Positions 63,401-64,000 of a stretch of DNA of 64,000 nucleotides are shown here, piece by piece. The notes under the pieces were generated by a model, which was not told where the DNA came from, made no database searches, and saw only the letters and a program-made list of their open reading frames with translations. Origin of the DNA: Pseudanabaena yagii GIHE-NHR1 (GTDB taxonomy: Bacteria > Cyanobacteriota > Cyanobacteriia > Pseudanabaenales > Pseudanabaenaceae); the NCBI RefSeq assembly GCF_012863495.1, contig NZ_JAAVJL010000001.1, forward strand, positions 3,095,501 through 3,159,500, given 5' to 3'. The position numbers were made by a program, and so were the translations under genes. Within the stretch, counting starts at the first letter, position 1, and every line of letters begins with the position of its first letter.

Positions 63401-64000
63401 ATGACTGCGAATTTATCTACTTTTAAAACAACGGCATCTCAAGAAATTTTTGCCAAAGCTAAAGAACTAATGCCTGGTGGTGTGAGTTCCCCCGTCCGAG
63501 CCTTTAAATCCGTTGGTGGTGAACCCATCGTCTTCGATCGCGTCAATGGTGCATATGCATGGGACATCGACGGCAATAAGTATATTGACTATGTTGGCTC
63601 ATGGGGACCTGCGATCGTTGGGCATTCACACCCCGAAGTCATCGAAGCACTACATAAAGCATTAGAAAAAGGCACAAGCTTTGGTGCGCCCTGCGTCCTC
63701 GAAAATATCCTCGCCGAAATGGTGATCGAAGCCGTACCTAGTGTGGAAATGGTACGCTTTGTGAACTCTGGTACTGAAGCCTGTATGTCCGTCTTGCGCT
63801 TGATGAGAGCCTTTACAGGTCGCGACAAAATCATCAAGTTTGAAGGTTGCTATCACGGTCACGCTGATATGTTTCTTGTCAAGGCAGGTTCGGGTGTCGC
63901 AACCCTCGGTTTACCTGATTCCCCTGGGGTTCCTAAATCCACAACCGCCAATACTCTTACAGCTCCCTACAATGACCTTGAAGCGGTCAAACAGTTATTC
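63401..64000 (+). CDS. hemL: glutamate-1-semialdehyde 2,1-aminomutase, N-terminal part
   Basis: HemL converts glutamate-1-semialdehyde to 5-aminolevulinate, feeding heme, chlorophyll and bilins. From the ATG at 63401 the first 200 codons are open to the window edge. [57 protein letters not shown] and [19 protein letters not shown] are family signatures of this PLP enzyme. The PLP-binding Lys lies past the edge. Confidence 0.97.
   Translation, partial: MTANLSTFKTTASQEIFAKAKELMPGGVSSPVRAFKSVGGEPIVFDRVNGAYAWDIDGNKYIDYVGSWGPAIVGHSHPEVIEALHKALEKGTSFGAPCVLENILAEMVIEAVPSVEMVRFVNSGTEACMSVLRLMRAFTGRDKIIKFEGCYHGHADMFLVKAGSGVATLGLPDSPGVPKSTTANTLTAPYNDLEAVKQLF

Overview
The window is 64 kb of cyanobacterial chromosome. 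The evidence is the phycobilisome core-membrane linker gene apcE, psbK, a CyanoP (PsbP-like) lipoprotein, chlM, a Gap2-type GAPDH, narM, and very frequent GCGATCGC (HIP1) octamers inside and between genes. The moderate-to-low G+C, the protein sequences and the many perfect intergenic hairpins suggest a filamentous Pseudanabaena-like species. That placement is inference. The window starts inside an alpha/beta hydrolase gene and ends inside hemL.

Layout. 0-3 kb: hydrolase, a PD-(D/E)XK protein, an unknown protein and trpC. 3-7 kb: a Pro/Thr-rich lipoprotein and a CHASE2-cyclase. 7.5-11.4 kb: gap2 and apcE. 11.8-19 kb: a NucS-like protein, ilvD, a small lipoprotein, a Uma2 protein, tadA, metG and a LabA-like NYN protein. 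19.5-23.8 kb: ribosomal operon rpsM-rpsK-rpoA-rplQ-truA-rplM-rpsI. 24-33.9 kb: tetrapyrrole genes hemC and chlM, an SppA peptidase, a 2OG oxygenase, psbK, a ubiquitin-like sulfur carrier, a phosphopantetheinyl transferase, larB, a LysR regulator and a TrpD2-like protein. 34-42.9 kb: an arsenic resistance locus (arsR, acr3, then GAPDH and arsJ) split by a 4.7-kb island of toxin-antitoxin genes, broken toxins and a retron. 43-54 kb: a methylglyoxal-synthase/lipid-kinase fusion, an HNH nuclease, an M16 peptidase, a DUF3318 protein, a PP2C response regulator, CyanoP and mutS2. 54-61.6 kb: an unknown protein, a giant CHAT-NTPase-TPR protein with scattered scraps of its repeats, a DUF433 antitoxin, a nucleotidyltransferase and an XRE regulator. 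61.6-64 kb: narM, an OmpR-family regulator and hemL.

The most notable system is the retron at 36.74-38.73 kb. Its reverse transcriptase carries the retron-specific NAxxH and VTG motifs, a YADD catalytic site and a C-terminal TOPRIM-like domain, as in the RT-TOPRIM architecture of retron Ec67/Eco2. Just upstream, two segments 115 bp apart (36751-36768 and 36884-36901) pair over 18 of 18 positions allowing G-U. This is the a1/a2 stem expected of an msr-msd RNA. A TATAAT box lies immediately before it.

The two halves of the arsenic locus carry almost the same 28-bp sequence (26/28 identical) in their promoters. ArsR probably controls both although the island separates them. Acr3 exports arsenite, while GAPDH plus ArsJ remove arsenate as 1-arseno-3-phosphoglycerate.

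The intergenic DNA is rich in hairpins. Some are terminators. Others belong to dispersed palindromic families, one with a shared AAGTAGcTAGgCATAA arm, and one a 149-bp MITE-like element between the GAPDH gene and arsJ.
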